A DNA stretch of 64,000 nt, taken from Arthrobacter sp. FW305-BF8. GTDB lineage: Bacteria; Actinomycetota; Actinomycetes; Actinomycetales; Micrococcaceae. The first letter of the stretch is position 1; each line of letters opens with the position of its first letter. The notes below the pieces were generated by a model, which made no database searches, was not told the origin of the DNA, and was given only the letters and a program-made list of their open reading frames with translations. A program made the position numbers and the translations under genes. Shown piece after piece: positions 8,533 to 17,266 of this stretch. The stretch lies in the NCBI RefSeq assembly GCF_021789315.1, contig NZ_CP084561.1:3038001-3102000 (forward strand). Direction: 5' to 3'.

Positions 8533-10092
8533 TCAGGCGTCCGCGGGTTCCTCGTACTTCGGGAACACCGGCGCGGGGGCGGGCAGGTCGGTGCCGGCGG
8601 CGATCGGCGTCGCGATGGCGGAGAACTCCCGGGCCGCCCCTTCCGGCTGGCCGAGGTACCCGAGCAGCGCGGCGGTGGCAGTGGGCATGACCGGCTGGGC
8701 GAGGATCGAGACGATGCGCAGCACCTCGAGGGTCACGTACAGCACCGTCTGCATGCGTTCGACGTCGGTCTTCCGCAGCACCCAGGGTGCCTGGTCCGCG
8801 AAGTACGCGTTGGTGTCCCCCAGCTCCGTCCAGATCGCCTCGAGGGCACGGCTGAACTCCTGCTTTTCGAAGGCCGCACGTGCCTGCTCCAGCAACGCGT
8901 TCGCCTGGCCCAGGATGGCAGTGTCCGCGTCGCTGAACGCGCCCGGCACGGGTACCCGGCCCTCGCAGTTCTTGGCCACCATGGACAGTGAGCGCTGCGC
9001 CAGGTTTCCGAAGTTGTTCGCCAGGTCCGAGTTCATCCGGCCGACGATGGCCTCGTGGTTGTAGCTGCCGTCCGCGCCGAACGGAACCTCGCGCAGGAAG
9101 AAGAACCGGACCTGGTCCAGGCCGTACTGGGCCACGAAGTCCGCCGGGGCAACGACGTTGCCGAGGGACTTGGACATCTTGACGCCGTTGTTGTGCAGGA
9201 AGCCGTGGATCATGACCCGCTTGGGCAGTTCGAGGCCAGCGCTCATGAGGAAGGCGGGCCAGTAGATGGCGTGGAAGCGCGAGATGTCCTTGCCGATGAT
9301 GTGGACATCGGCGGGCCAAAACTTCTTGAACGACTCTGATTCGACGTCCGGGTAGCCGGCGCCGGTGAGGTAGTTGGTCAGGGCGTCCACCCACACGTAC
9401 ATGACGTGCTTTTCATCGCCGGGGACGGGCACTCCCCAGTCGAAGGTGGTCCGGCTGATGGACAGGTCCTCCAGGCCGCGCTTGACGAAGCTGATGACCT
9501 CGTTGAACCGGGACTGCGGCGCGCCGAACTCCGGCTGTGCTTCGTACAGGGCCAGCAGCTTGTCCTGGTAGGCGGACAGCCGGAAGAAGTAGCTTTCCTC
9601 GGCGGTCCAGGTCACCGGGGTGTCCGTCTCCTTGGTGTACCGGGCGCCGTCCTCCTTCACCACGGTGTCGTCCTCACCGTAGTAGGCCTCGTCCCGCACG
9701 GAGTACCAGCCCTCGTACTTGGACAGGTAGATGTCCCCGTTGGCTTCCATCTTCTTCCAGATGGCCTGCGAGGCGGTGTAGTGGTCCGCGTCCGTGGTGC
9801 GGATGAACCGGTCGTAGCTGATGCCGAGGGCGGCGTGCGCGGCTTTGTAGATTTCCGCGTTCCGGTCCACCAGTTCCTTGGGCGAGACACCTTCCTTCTC
9901 CGCGGTCTGCGCGATCTTCAGCCCGTGCTCGTCCGTGCCGGTCAGGAACTTCACGTCGTAGCCGTCGAGCCGCTTGAACCGGGCCATCGCATCCGTGGCG
10001 ATGTACTCGTAGGCGTGGCCGATGTGGGGCACGCCGTTCGGGTAGGTGATGGCCGTAGTGATGTAGAAGGGGCTCTTGTCTGAGGAAGTCAC
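8533..10092 (-). CDS. metG: methionyl-tRNA synthetase
   Basis: A 519-residue class I synthetase that charges tRNA-Met. The HIGH motif is TYPNGVPHIGHAYEYIA near residue 20; KMSKS is HNNGVKMSKSLGNVVAP near residue 305. The short form without the C-terminal EMAP/dimerisation domain fits the actinobacterial type, and the canonical zinc-knuckle Cys pairs are not obvious. The start is GTG at 10092. The 281-base gap to the surface protein gene holds that gene's ribosome site and presumably its promoter; I saw no other gene in it. Confidence 0.97.
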   Translation of the reverse strand: MTSSDKSPFYITTAITYPNGVPHIGHAYEYIATDAMARFKRLDGYDVKFLTGTDEHGLKIAQTAEKEGVSPKELVDRNAEIYKAAHAALGISYDRFIRTTDADHYTASQAIWKKMEANGDIYLSKYEGWYSVRDEAYYGEDDTVVKEDGARYTKETDTPVTWTAEESYFFRLSAYQDKLLALYEAQPEFGAPQSRFNEVISFVKRGLEDLSISRTTFDWGVPVPGDEKHVMYVWVDALTNYLTGAGYPDVESESFKKFWPADVHIIGKDISRFHAIYWPAFLMSAGLELPKRVMIHGFLHNNGVKMSKSLGNVVAPADFVAQYGLDQVRFFFLREVPFGADGSYNHEAIVGRMNSDLANNFGNLAQRSLSMVAKNCEGRVPVPGAFSDADTAILGQANALLEQARAAFEKQEFSRALEAIWTELGDTNAYFADQAPWVLRKTDVERMQTVLYVTLEVLRIVSILAQPVMPTATAALLGYLGQPEGAAREFSAIATPIAAGTDLPAPAPVFPKYEEPADA

Positions 10093-10126
10093 GGGCGGAA
10101 CGGTACCTTTATGCGGAGGGATGGAG

Positions 10127-10882
10127 CTAGATCAGTTCGGTCAGCGTATCGCTGAGCCGGACCAGTTCGTGGTCATGTGACGCCACGAGGACTGCAATGC
10201 CGTCAGAGGTTGTGTCCTTGAGGATGCTGATGATGCGGTTGGCGGAGGCCCGGTCCAGGCTGGCCGTGGGCTCGTCCACCACCAGGACGCGGGTGCCCAG
10301 GATCAGGGCGCGGGCGATGGCCACGCGCTGGCGTTCACCGCCGGAGAGCTGCTCGGGACGGTGCCGCATGCGGCGGCCGAGGCCCACGAGGTCCAGCAGG
10401 TCCTTGGCCATCTCACGCCGCTGCTCCACCTCGCCGTCCGGAACCGCCGGCAGGAGCACATTTTCAAGCGCACTCATGCCGTCGATCAGGGCACCGCCCT
10501 GATCCACATAACCGATCAGAGCACGGCGGCGGTCGGCGATTTCGTCGTCGCTCATGGTTTCGAGCGAATCACCCTCCCACAGCACCCGGCCCGACGTCGG
10601 CAGGGTCAGGCCCGCTCCGACGGTCAGGATGCTGGTCTTGCCCGAGCCGCTGCGGCCTGCCACGCAGTGCATCTCCCCCGCGTTCAGGGTGAGGTCAAAG
10701 CCCTCCACGACGCTGACCGCGTCGGAGCCGTTCTTGCCCCCGCCGTAGCGGATGGTGATGTTGCTCAGCTCCAGCGGGGTGGCGTGGTCGGCTTCCTTGA
10801 CGATGGTGTTGGCCCGGGTCTGGACCGGGGTTACAGCCTCATTGTTCCCGCGCACGCGGCGAAGGTTCAGGTCGTTAGTCAT
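10127..10882 (-). CDS. ABC transporter ATP-binding protein (LolD/FtsE/MacB-like)
   Basis: 251 residues from ATG 10882; the open frame continues far upstream but overlaps the permease antiparallel to any sensible start. Walker A is GRSGSGKTS, the signature is LSGGERQRVAIARAL, Walker B is VLVVDEPTASLD, and the switch His is in ASHDHE. Its ATG overlaps the permease stop (positions 10879-10882), so the pair is translationally coupled. With a large FtsX-fold partner this is a MacB/Lol-type ABC system, which usually uses ATP-driven mechanical movement for lipoprotein, peptide or drug extrusion rather than channel transport. The substrate is unknown. Confidence 0.92.
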   Translation of the reverse strand: MTNDLNLRRVRGNNEAVTPVQTRANTIVKEADHATPLELSNITIRYGGGKNGSDAVSVVEGFDLTLNAGEMHCVAGRSGSGKTSILTVGAGLTLPTSGRVLWEGDSLETMSDDEIADRRRALIGYVDQGGALIDGMSALENVLLPAVPDGEVEQRREMAKDLLDLVGLGRRMRHRPEQLSGGERQRVAIARALILGTRVLVVDEPTASLDRASANRIISILKDTTSDGIAVLVASHDHELVRLSDTLTELI

Positions 10883-13674
10883 TTGACCACTTTCGTTGCA
10901 ATCGGAATCCAGCAGAGAACAGCCACGAGCCCGGCCACGGCGGCCCACAGCGCGGCGTAGGGGGCAAGAACAAGGCCGATGCCCAGGGCGCCGAGGATAC
11001 CCAGCGGGACGGCAACCGCGCCTACTAGGGCGTTTTCGAAGAAGCGGACCTGGCCAAGCATGTCGGGGTTCCAGCCCATCGCCTGCAGCGTGCCGAGGTA
11101 CCGCCGCTTGGCCTTCAGCTCGAAGCGCCCGGTGACCAATGTGAGCAGGAGCCCCACCGCCACGCCGGACAGGCCAAGGATGATGCTCGGCAGGGCCACG
11201 CTGGCGGCGGCCAGGCCACTGAGCGCACTGGCACCGGCGGCACGCGGGATATCGATCAGCAAGGCGATCAGGCCGCCGACTGCCGAGCCGAACACGCCAA
11301 CGGCAACGGCAAGCGAGATGGCGTTGAAGCGGTGCGTGCCCAGCTGCCGGTTCGCGAAGGTCAGCGGCGAATCGACGGCGATGAGCTTTTCGTCGTGCTG
11401 GGGCTCCTGGTCGACCACCTCGCGGTGGCGCAGCTGCTGGGCGGCGAAGAAGGCCGCGCCCAGGTACAGGGCCAGCACGGACGCCGAGACGATGGCGGTG
11501 GCGATGTTCCAGCTCAAAAGGCTGAGCACAATGCCTGCCACCGCCAGCAGTCCGGCGCCCACAGCAAACTCCTCCAGCACCCAGGACCGGATCCGTCGCT
11601 GGGTCCAACCCATGGCGCGCAGGGTGCCGGCTTCGCTGCGGCGCAGCCGCACGTAGCTGACCGTCGAGGCGCCAGTCAGCAGCGCGGCACCGCAGAGCGT
11701 GAGGAACAGCAGCGTCAGGTTCGTCGTCGTCAGCGAGCCGGCCACGGCGTCGGCCGCGTTCTGCCTGACCCAAGACTGCTGGACGGTTCCCAGGGCGGAC
11801 TCCTTGCCGGCGTCGTCCTTGGAGTAGCCGGGAACGAAGATATTGGCGTCCTCGCGGGCAGAACCGGCCACAACGGTGGCTTCAAGACCCATGTCCCGGA
11901 TTTCGGTGGCGAGCTTGTCCACCTCGGGCTGGACCTGCTTCCAGCTGCCGGCGGCGCTGGCCCGCACGCGGACGGCGTCGATGACGGAGGCGTTCTTCTC
12001 GTAGCCGCGGGCAGCAGCCAGGCCGTAATAGTCGGTGATAGCGCCGGCTGACTGGCTGACGAGTCCGGTGGCGCTCAGGGAAGGCTTGAGCGCGGTGTCC
12101 GTAACGTCCTTGCCCTGCGCGTCCTTGGTCAGCGTCATAGGCGTGGGATCGTAGCCGCCGAGCGGAAGCCGGTTGACGTCCCCGGCCGCTTCCTGGACGG
12201 CGGCGGGATCGAAGGTGCCGTAGACCATGGCGAGCGGGGTGGCCAGCTTCTTGCCCGTTTCCAGGTTCTCCCGGTAAGAACGCTCGTCCACGGGATTGCG
12301 CTGTGTCTGGTCCACAGCCTCGCCGTTGGCGCTCTTCTCCGGCAGGCGATTCACGGTGACCCACTCGCCCGGGGTGGCGGTCTTGTCCTCGGCACCGTTG
12401 CCTGCGGTGGAGCCGTCCGTGTATTTGGGGGCGGAGGCGAAGTTGGTGCTCCAGGTGGCAGGGCTGTAGAGGCCGCGGCTGAAGTTGGCCGAGTTGCCGA
12501 GCAGCTTGGAGTAGTCCGTGGACCCGGGCCAGGACAGGGCGAAAGGCGACTTGGAGACGAACGGCAGGTAGTCCTTGTCCAGGGAGCGCTCAGCGGTGCC
12601 TACCTCCTTGACCACGTTTCCGGAATCGTCGATCTCCTCGATTTTCACGGAGTACTTCAGGTCGACCGACGTGCCGGAACGGACGATCAGCGGGATGGCC
12701 TGGGAATCCTCGGTGAGCTGCCCGTTGCGCTTGGCCTGCTGGTACTGGGTCATGATGGGCGCCCAGTACTTGAGCTTGACGCCAAGGAAGTCAGGGCCTT
12801 CCTCGAGTTCCTTCATGCCGATGCCCGTGGTGAAGAGGCTCTCCAGGTGCTGGCCCACCGCCTCGGCGCTGCGGGCGTCGGCCGGCGGTGCCTTCTCCAG
12901 CGGCGCCAGGAAATCACCCGAGGTGCCCAGCAGGGCACGCTCGGAAACGGGGTCGACGGCGACCACGGACTCCGTGACCTCCGGCGCCATGGGCAGGGCA
13001 ACAGTGAGGTTGAACAGGTTGTGCTCGGACCCGCCGGCCGGGGCCGGGAACTTGATCCCGGTCTCGCCTTCAGGACCGGCGATCTGGATGCTGTTGCCTC
13101 CCTCGACCTGCTGCTCCACGAGCTTGCCCTTGCCGAGGGCGCCCTCGGCAGTGGACTTGAAAAGGGTGTGCTGGGAGGACCCGTCGGAGCTAGTGGCGCT
13201 GGCCGTCAGGCGGTACTTCTTGGGGGTGTCGCTGAGCACGGACTGGGCTTCGGGCCATTTGCTGGGATCGGTGCCGCCGGGCTGCCCCGCGGTCGCGGTG
13301 CCGACGAGTCCGGCGTTGAAGCCCAGGTAGTCCATGGCCTCCAGGCGCGGCGTCTCGAGGTTTTGCGTCACGCGCGAGACCAGGCTGATGGGCGCGGCAA
13401 CGGAGGTGCCGGACAGATCCCGGATCTTCTGGAGCTGGTTGAAGCTGATGCCGCCCTGCCCCGTGGCAATCTCGGGCTGCATGAGCGAACCGTCGGAGCC
13501 CGCCTTGGCCTGGACCAGGATGTCGTAGAGCCCGCGCGAGTTCTGGTCCACGGTCCGGTTCAGCGCTGCCTGCGACTGGGTCTGGACGAGGACTGACAGG
13601 CACATGGCGAAGATCAGAATTGCAGCGGTCAGCAAAAGCACTTTGCTTCTGATGAACCTCTGGACGGCGTTCAT
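10879..13674 (-). CDS. FtsX-like ABC transporter permease with two FtsX domains
   Basis: 931 residues from ATG 13674, which has a GGGAG ribosome site. An in-frame start 49 residues earlier lacks one. One N-terminal membrane segment (ILIFAMCLSVLV) is followed by a large extracytoplasmic domain of about 600 residues, then a cluster of three membrane segments (LLFLTLCGAALLTG..., the FtsX domain), and another set toward the C-terminus ending LVAVLCWIPIATK. The RRSEAGTLRAMGWTQ and RYLGTLQAMGWNP segments are the cytoplasmic coupling loops typical of FtsX domains. It forms a complex with the ATPase encoded next to it. A -10-like TACAAT and an inverted repeat lie upstream. Confidence 0.88.
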   Translation of the reverse strand: MNAVQRFIRSKVLLLTAAILIFAMCLSVLVQTQSQAALNRTVDQNSRGLYDILVQAKAGSDGSLMQPEIATGQGGISFNQLQKIRDLSGTSVAAPISLVSRVTQNLETPRLEAMDYLGFNAGLVGTATAGQPGGTDPSKWPEAQSVLSDTPKKYRLTASATSSDGSSQHTLFKSTAEGALGKGKLVEQQVEGGNSIQIAGPEGETGIKFPAPAGGSEHNLFNLTVALPMAPEVTESVVAVDPVSERALLGTSGDFLAPLEKAPPADARSAEAVGQHLESLFTTGIGMKELEEGPDFLGVKLKYWAPIMTQYQQAKRNGQLTEDSQAIPLIVRSGTSVDLKYSVKIEEIDDSGNVVKEVGTAERSLDKDYLPFVSKSPFALSWPGSTDYSKLLGNSANFSRGLYSPATWSTNFASAPKYTDGSTAGNGAEDKTATPGEWVTVNRLPEKSANGEAVDQTQRNPVDERSYRENLETGKKLATPLAMVYGTFDPAAVQEAAGDVNRLPLGGYDPTPMTLTKDAQGKDVTDTALKPSLSATGLVSQSAGAITDYYGLAAARGYEKNASVIDAVRVRASAAGSWKQVQPEVDKLATEIRDMGLEATVVAGSAREDANIFVPGYSKDDAGKESALGTVQQSWVRQNAADAVAGSLTTTNLTLLFLTLCGAALLTGASTVSYVRLRRSEAGTLRAMGWTQRRIRSWVLEEFAVGAGLLAVAGIVLSLLSWNIATAIVSASVLALYLGAAFFAAQQLRHREVVDQEPQHDEKLIAVDSPLTFANRQLGTHRFNAISLAVAVGVFGSAVGGLIALLIDIPRAAGASALSGLAAASVALPSIILGLSGVAVGLLLTLVTGRFELKAKRRYLGTLQAMGWNPDMLGQVRFFENALVGAVAVPLGILGALGIGLVLAPYAALWAAVAGLVAVLCWIPIATKVVK

Positions 13675-13754
13675 TGGGCTCCCTGAAACCTGGATTGCGT
13701 GCGCACGCCACGATGACCGCAGAAATGTGTGGGTGTCCCTTGCGGGCGTGCAAA

Positions 13755-13829
13755 AAGTATTGGCCGGCCTGCCGGCTGGATCCTTAAATTCGAACCTAGC
13801 TATTGTAAGCAGACCGGCCAATCATACTT
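13755..13829. promoter_or_regulatory. inverted repeat around the permease promoter
   Basis: AAGTATTGGCCGG (13755-13767) is repeated in inverted form as CCGGCCAATCATACTT (13814-13829), with one inserted base. A minus-strand TACAAT (13807-13802), a possible -10 of the ABC operon, lies between the arms, so the arms could be the two halves of an operator or a loop. No regulator gene is adjacent. Confidence 0.35.
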
Positions 13830-13876
13830 GGCCGGGGAGAACTCCAAGGGACAAGGAGTTCACCCCGCGTTGGGGA

Positions 13877-13896
13877 CCTGGCCGTCGCCGGCCAGG
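13877..13896 (-). terminator. hairpin after serA
   Basis: CCTGGCCG-TCGC-CGGCCAGG, 8-bp arms and a 4-base loop, begins 11 bases past the serA stop. There is no clear T-tract, so termination strength is uncertain. Confidence 0.5.
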
Positions 13897-13906
13897 GTTC
13901 GTCGGA

Positions 13907-15496
13907 CTAGTCCTCGAGGTCCACTTCGCGCACCATTTCGGCACCGATGCCGGCCTTGATGGCGTCCAGCACCTGCTGCGGGACGGAGCTGTCGATGGTG
14001 AGCAGGGCCAGGACCTGGCCGCCCTCCGCGCTCCGTGCCACCTGCATGCCGCCGATGTTGATGTTGTTCATGCCCAGGATGTGGCCGATGGTGCCGATGA
14101 CGCCGGGACGGTCGGCGTAGGAGACCACCACGAGGTGCTCGCTGATCGGGATCTCGACGTCGTAGCCGTTGACGCCGACGAGCTTCTGCACCTGCTTGGG
14201 TCCGGTCAGGGTGCCGGACACGGAGATCTGTGCACCGTCGCTCAGGGCGCCGCGCAGCGTCAGCACGTTGCGGTAGTCCTCGGCTTCAGGGGTGGTGATG
14301 AGGCGGACGTTGATGCCGCGCTGCTCGGCGATCACGGGGGCGTTGACGTAGGACACCTGCTCGGTGACGACGTCGGCGAAGATCCCCTTGAGGGCGGCGA
14401 GCTCCAGGACCTTGACGTCAAGCGCGGCGATTTCGCCGGCAACCTCGACGTCGATCTGGGTCACCGAGGCGTGGGTCAGCGCCGTGAAGATGCGGCCCAG
14501 CTTCTCGATCAGCGGGATCCCCGGGCGGACGTCGGGGGCGATCAGGCCGCCGGCAACGTTCACGGCGTCCGGAACCAGTTCCCCTGCGAGGGCGAGGCGG
14601 ACGGACTTCGCCACGGAGACGCCGGCCTTTTCCTGCGCCTCGTCGGTTGACGCGCCCAGGTGCGGGGTGACCACAACATTGTCCAGTTTGAAGAACGGCA
14701 GGTCGGTGCTGGGCTCCTGGACGAAGACGTCCACGGCAGCACCGGCAATCTGGCCGTCCTGCAGTGCGGTGTAGAGGGCTTCCTCGTCCACGAGGCCGCC
14801 GCGGGCCACGTTGACCACGTAAGCGGTGCTCTTCATTTTCTTGAAGGCTTCGGCGCCGAGCATGCCGACCGTTTCCGGCGTCTTGGGCATGTGGATGGTG
14901 ATGAAGTCGGACTGCGCGAGCAGCTCGTCCAGGGTGACGAGCTTCACGCCGAGCTGGGCGGCGCGCGCAGAGGTGATGTAGGGGTCGAACGCGAGGATCT
15001 CGGTATCGAAGCCCTGCAGGCGGGCGGCGACCAGGGCGCCGATGCGGCCCAGGCCGATGATGCCGATCTTCTTCTCGAAGAGTTCGATGCCGGTGTACTT
15101 GGAGCGCTTCCACTCGCCGTCCTTCAGGGCGGCGCTGGCCTGCGGGATGTGGCGGGCCAGGCTCAGGATGTGGCCAACGGTCAGTTCCGCGGCGGAAACG
15201 ATGTTCGACGTCGGGGCGTTGACCACCATGACACCGGCCTGCGTGGCCGCCTTGATGTCCACGTTGTCCAGGCCGACGCCGGCGCGCGCGATGACCTTCA
15301 GGTTCTTCGCGGCGGCAATGGCCTCGGCGTCCACCTTCGTGGCGGAGCGGACCAGGATGGCGTCAACGTCCTCGATGGCAGAGAGCAGCTGGGAACGATC
15401 GGCGCCGTCGGTCTGGCGGATTTCAAAGTCCGGGCCAAGGGCCTCGATGGTGGCGGGCGAAAGTTCTTCGGCAAGCAATACTACGGGTTTTGACAC
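13907..15496 (-). CDS. serA: D-3-phosphoglycerate dehydrogenase
   Basis: 529 residues, the long type with an intervening domain and a C-terminal ACT domain. Catalyses the first step of serine synthesis: 3-phosphoglycerate to 3-phosphohydroxypyruvate with NAD+. The Rossmann motif is GLGRIGALVAARLQGF; the catalytic Arg/Glu/His set is within NVARGGLVDE and VVTPHLGAST. The ACT domain (last 80 residues, HLVVVSYADRPGVIG...) is the likely serine-sensing site. The start is GTG 15496 with GAGGA upstream. It is downstream of ilvC but separated by a strong terminator, so it is probably an independent unit. Confidence 0.96.
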   Translation of the reverse strand: MSKPVVLLAEELSPATIEALGPDFEIRQTDGADRSQLLSAIEDVDAILVRSATKVDAEAIAAAKNLKVIARAGVGLDNVDIKAATQAGVMVVNAPTSNIVSAAELTVGHILSLARHIPQASAALKDGEWKRSKYTGIELFEKKIGIIGLGRIGALVAARLQGFDTEILAFDPYITSARAAQLGVKLVTLDELLAQSDFITIHMPKTPETVGMLGAEAFKKMKSTAYVVNVARGGLVDEEALYTALQDGQIAGAAVDVFVQEPSTDLPFFKLDNVVVTPHLGASTDEAQEKAGVSVAKSVRLALAGELVPDAVNVAGGLIAPDVRPGIPLIEKLGRIFTALTHASVTQIDVEVAGEIAALDVKVLELAALKGIFADVVTEQVSYVNAPVIAEQRGINVRLITTPEAEDYRNVLTLRGALSDGAQISVSGTLTGPKQVQKLVGVNGYDVEIPISEHLVVVSYADRPGVIGTIGHILGMNNINIGGMQVARSAEGGQVLALLTIDSSVPQQVLDAIKAGIGAEMVREVDLED

Positions 15497-15550
15497 AGCT
15501 GATCCTCTGCGTTGAAGTCCTGGGGGTACATAAAGTCTAGGCGTACGGAA

Positions 15551-15586
15551 AGGCCGGGCTCACATTGTTAAGTGTGAACCCGGCCT
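15551..15586 (-). terminator. Rho-independent terminator after ilvC
   Basis: 14-bp stem (15551-15564 with 15573-15586) with one G-U pair and an 8-base loop, followed by TTCC on the minus strand. It lies 28 bases after the ilvC stop and closes the ilvBNC operon. Confidence 0.75.
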
Positions 15587-15613
15587 CACCGCCGTGCTTT
15601 GAAGGGCTCAGCC

Positions 15614-16639
15614 TTAGCGGGCTGCGGAGCCTTCCACGTAGTCCTCGTCCTGCTGCTGCCAGGAGAACAGGGAGCGCAGTTCGCGGCCAACTTCCTCGAT
15701 CGGGTGCTGCTCGGCCTTGGCACGCAGCTCCTTGAACTCGGCGCCGCCGTTGTCCTGGTCGTCAATGAAGCGCTTGGCGAAGGCACCGTTCTGGATGTCG
15801 GCGAGGACAGCCTTCATGTTTTCCTTCACCTCGGGGGTGATGACGCGCGGGCCGGAAACGTAGTCGCCGTACTCCGCGGTGTCGGAAACGCTCCAGCGCT
15901 GCTTGGCGATGCCGCCTTCCCACATGAGGTCAACGATGAGCTTGAGCTCGTGCAGCACCTCGAAGTAGGCGATCTGCGGCTGGTAGCCGGCCTCGGTCAG
16001 GGTCTCGAAGCCGTACTGGACCAGCTGGGACACGCCGCCACACAGGACGGACTGCTCGCCGAAGAGGTCCGTTTCGGTCTCTTCGGTGAAGGTGGTCTTG
16101 ATGACGCCGGCGCGGGTGCCGCCGATGGCCTTGGCGTAGGACTTGGCCAGCTCCCAGGCGGAGCCCGAAGCATCCTGCTCAACGGCAATGATGTCCGGGA
16201 TGCCGCGGCCGGCTTCGAACTCGCGGCGCACGGTGTGGCCGGGAGCCTTCGGGGCGACCAGGATGACGTCAACGCCTTCCGGGGCCTCGATGTAGCCGAA
16301 GCGGATGTTGAAGCCGTGGGCGAAGGCCAGGGCCTTGCCGGGGGTCAGCTTGTCTTTGATGGAGTCTGTGAAGATCGCGCGCTGGTGCTGGTCCGGCGCC
16401 AGGATCATGATGACGTCGGCCCATTCGGCGGCGTCGGCAACGTTCTTGACCGTGAAGCCTGCGTCCTCGGCCTTGGCGATGGACTTGGAGCCTTCCTTGA
16501 GCGCGATGACAACCTCGACGCCGGAATCGCGCAGGTTCTGCGCGTGGGCGTGGCCCTGGGAGCCATAGCCGACAATGGCTACCTTGCGGCCCTGGATGAT
16601 CGACAGGTCTGCGTCGTCGTCGTAAAACATTTCAGTCAC
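15614..16639 (-). CDS. ilvC: ketol-acid reductoisomerase
   Basis: 341 residues, class I short form. Converts 2-acetolactate or 2-aceto-2-hydroxybutyrate to the dihydroxy acid using NAD(P)H and Mg2+. The nucleotide motif is VGYGSQGHAHAQNLRDSG near the N-terminus, the metal-binding Asp/Glu are in the LFGEQSVLCGG region, and the C-terminal knotted domain is complete. The start is GTG 16639 with GAGGAG eight bases upstream. It follows ilvB and ilvN in one operon; the 112-base gap to ilvN contains no gene and no clear terminator. Confidence 0.97.
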   Translation of the reverse strand: MTEMFYDDDADLSIIQGRKVAIVGYGSQGHAHAQNLRDSGVEVVIALKEGSKSIAKAEDAGFTVKNVADAAEWADVIMILAPDQHQRAIFTDSIKDKLTPGKALAFAHGFNIRFGYIEAPEGVDVILVAPKAPGHTVRREFEAGRGIPDIIAVEQDASGSAWELAKSYAKAIGGTRAGVIKTTFTEETETDLFGEQSVLCGGVSQLVQYGFETLTEAGYQPQIAYFEVLHELKLIVDLMWEGGIAKQRWSVSDTAEYGDYVSGPRVITPEVKENMKAVLADIQNGAFAKRFIDDQDNGGAEFKELRAKAEQHPIEEVGRELRSLFSWQQQDEDYVEGSAAR

Positions 16640-16751
16640 TTGCGTAACTCCTCTTGAGTGGATTTTTTGTAGATGTATAGCTTCGGTGCTGCGTTTGCGG
16701 GCGAAGCGCGCCGCCTGGGCTGGGCTCTAGGCTGTGCCCTGAGCTGTGCCT

Positions 16752-17264
16752 TTAGGCGCTGCGCAGGGCCCGATCACTCATGGAGCGGGATCCCCGTCCA
16801 ACGGCCAAGGTGCCGGACTGCACAATTTCGCGGATACCGAAGGGCTCCAGCACCGAGAGCAGTGCCGTGAGCTTTTCGGGATGGCCAGTTGCTTCAATGA
16901 CCACCGAGTCTGTGGAGACGTCGACCACTGAAGCACGGAACAGGTCTGCAGCCTGGGTCACCTGCAGACGAGTTGCGGCATCCGCACGTACCTTGACCAG
17001 GATGTGGTCGCGCTGTACGGAAGATTCGGAAGTCAGTTCAACAATCTTGATCACATTGATCAGCTTGTTCAACTGCTTGGTGACCTGTTCGATCAGGTCG
17101 CCGTCGGCGTTGACGACGACGGTCATCCGGGAGATGCCTGGAACTTCCGTCGGGCCGACGGCCAAGGAATTGATGTTGAAGGCGCGGCGGGCGAAAAGGC
17201 TGGCCACGCGGGTCAGCACACCGGGCTTGTCTTCGACCAGAACGGACAGTGTGTGGCGGCTCAT
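16752..17264 (-). CDS. ilvN: acetolactate synthase small (regulatory) subunit
   Basis: 170 residues from ATG 17264; a longer open frame runs into ilvB. The N-terminal ACT domain (HTLSVLVEDKPGVLTRVASLF) binds valine for feedback inhibition, and the C-terminal IlvN domain completes the subunit. It binds and activates the IlvB catalytic subunit. The ribosome site GAGGAGG lies inside the end of ilvB and only two bases separate the ilvB stop from this ATG, so the subunits are translationally coupled. Confidence 0.96.
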   Translation of the reverse strand: MSRHTLSVLVEDKPGVLTRVASLFARRAFNINSLAVGPTEVPGISRMTVVVNADGDLIEQVTKQLNKLINVIKIVELTSESSVQRDHILVKVRADAATRLQVTQAADLFRASVVDVSTDSVVIEATGHPEKLTALLSVLEPFGIREIVQSGTLAVGRGSRSMSDRALRSA

Positions 17265-17266
17265 GA

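Noticed and set aside
10127..11773. 548-residue ATPase from the longest open frame
   Set aside because: The upstream part is Arg/Gly-rich out-of-frame reading of the FtsX gene. The real start is ATG 10882, overlapping the permease stop.
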